This document shows positions 63,297 through 64,000 of a DNA stretch of 64,000 bases, in pieces. The notes below the pieces were generated by a model that searched no databases, had not been told where the DNA came from, and saw nothing but the letters and a program-made list of their open reading frames with translations. Both the position numbers and the translations under genes were made by a program. The stretch's first letter is position 1, and the number at the start of each line of letters is the position of its first letter. The stretch is from Lysobacter antibioticus HS124 (lineage in GTDB: Bacteria > Pseudomonadota > Gammaproteobacteria > Xanthomonadales > Xanthomonadaceae): the NCBI RefSeq assembly GCF_000336385.2, contig NZ_HG424509.1:1-64000 (forward strand), written 5' to 3'.

Positions 63297-64000
63297 TCAG
63301 CGATTGGCCACGCCGTGCGGCACATGACCGGCAGCGACGTGATCGCGCGCCGAGCGGATGTTGTGCTCGGAATCGTCGAAGAAGATGTCGGCGCCGAAGG
63401 CTTCCAGGAACGGCCCCTTGGAGCGGCCGCCAAGGAACAAGGCTTCGTCGAGGCGGATGTTCCACTCGCGCAGGGTACGGATGACCCGCTCGTGCGCCGG
63501 AATCGAGCGCGCGGTGACCAAGGCGGTGCGGATCGGCGCGTCCTGGCCGACCGGAAACGCCGCCTGCAGCCGATGCAGGGCGTCGAGGAAGCCGCGGAAC
63601 GGGCCGCCCGACAGCGGCTCGCCGGCGTGGCTGCGCTCGTGCTCGGTGAACGCGGCCAGGCCGCCCTCGCGCGACACGCGCTCGCCTTCGTCGTCGAAGA
63701 TCACCGCATCGCCGTCGAAGGCGATGCGCAATTGATCGGGACTCAGATGCGGCGCCAGCCGCGACGGCGGAGTCGCCGGCAGCAGGGTCGCCGCGGCCAC
63801 GCCGGCGGCGAGCGCGGCGCCGACGTCCTCGGCATTGGCCGACAGGAACAGGTCGGCGCCGAAGGGACGGATATAGGGAAACGGCGGCGCGCCGTTGCTG
63901 AAGGCCGCGCGCTTGATCGACAGGCCGTGATGGGCGATCGAATTGAAGATGCGCAGGCCGCTGTCGGCGGAATTGCGCGAGATCAGGATCACCTCGACCC
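63297..64000 (-). CDS. 5'-nucleotidase (NT5C1A-like family), N-terminus cut by window edge
   Basis: The visible 233 residues (C-terminal part) match the bacterial 5'-nucleotidase family related to cytosolic NT5C1A, which dephosphorylates nucleoside monophosphates. LRIAFDGDAVIFDDEGERV is the characteristic Asp-rich segment, and ALVTARSIPAHERVIRTLREW with FFDDSEHNIRSARDHV completes a HAD-like fold. The frame continues past 64000, so the start codon is outside the window; GTG 63992 is not a likely start. Confidence 0.85.
   Translation of the reverse strand, partial: VEVILISRNSADSGLRIFNSIAHHGLSIKRAAFSNGAPPFPYIRPFGADLFLSANAEDVGAALAAGVAAATLLPATPPSRLAPHLSPDQLRIAFDGDAVIFDDEGERVSREGGLAAFTEHERSHAGEPLSGGPFRGFLDALHRLQAAFPVGQDAPIRTALVTARSIPAHERVIRTLREWNIRLDEALFLGGRSKGPFLEAFGADIFFDDSEHNIRSARDHVAAGHVPHGVANR

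Overview
The window is high-GC chromosomal DNA, most likely from a Lysobacter-type member of the Xanthomonadaceae. The evidence is the base composition, the copL-copA-copB order, the abundant secreted hydrolases, a perfect Clp/CRP-type site, and the TGTAGGAGCGGCG and CCCTCTCCCGC intergenic repeats. I count 57 protein-coding genes, two of them cut by the window edges, plus one likely gene remnant. I see no rRNA, tRNA, CRISPR array, prophage or insertion sequence.

Layout. 1-6643 (minus): a six-gene catecholate siderophore operon in transcript order entC, entE, entB, a stand-alone condensation-domain gene, a siderophore-interacting reductase and entA. All five junctions are 4-bp ATGA overlaps. 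6970-10079: a secreted GH16 glucanase with an operator-like palindrome over its promoter, then an exported metallo-beta-lactamase-fold protein with an unknown second domain. 10097-14614: a copper-resistance operon (copL, copA, copB, His-tailed cytochrome c) behind a textbook CueR/MerR-type promoter. 14697-22744: mixed genes (small basic protein, FAD oxidoreductase, a decayed reading frame, OmpA lipoprotein, WS/DGAT acyltransferase, photolyase, subtilisin-like protease). 23247-29207 (minus): rpsF-rpsR-rplI, dnaB, two small exported proteins and alr, the usual gammaproteobacterial order with two extra genes inserted before alr. 29447-35713: DUF885 protein, IscA-type protein, asnS, three small genes and an SDR lacking the catalytic Tyr.

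35959-47187 (minus): Tat-signal TldD, TldE, DUF4159 protein, MoxR ATPase, DUF58 protein, and three membrane proteins (BatA-type, DUF4175-type, GATase-like), mostly coupled by 4-bp overlaps. This is the most interesting block of unknown function. 48276-55693 (plus): a tryptophan/kynurenine catabolic operon (aldehyde dehydrogenase, carbonic anhydrase, RidA-type deaminase, 3-hydroxyanthranilate dioxygenase, ACMS decarboxylase, tautomerase-like protein, kynureninase, kynurenine monooxygenase). 55698-64000: sbcB, a DUF2461 protein, an MFS transporter, a secreted alpha/beta-hydrolase with a DUF4785 partner, DUF2939 and CHRD proteins, and a partial 5'-nucleotidase.

How the genes work together. The ent genes make and load 2,3-dihydroxybenzoate, the free-standing condensation domain probably couples it to an amine, and the reductase probably recovers iron from the ferri-siderophore. 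The cop genes oxidise and sequester periplasmic copper under a Cu(I)-sensing promoter and probably a translated leader. The kyn genes form a near-continuous chain from kynurenine to 4-oxalocrotonate. All functional calls rest on motifs and family knowledge; no database search was run.
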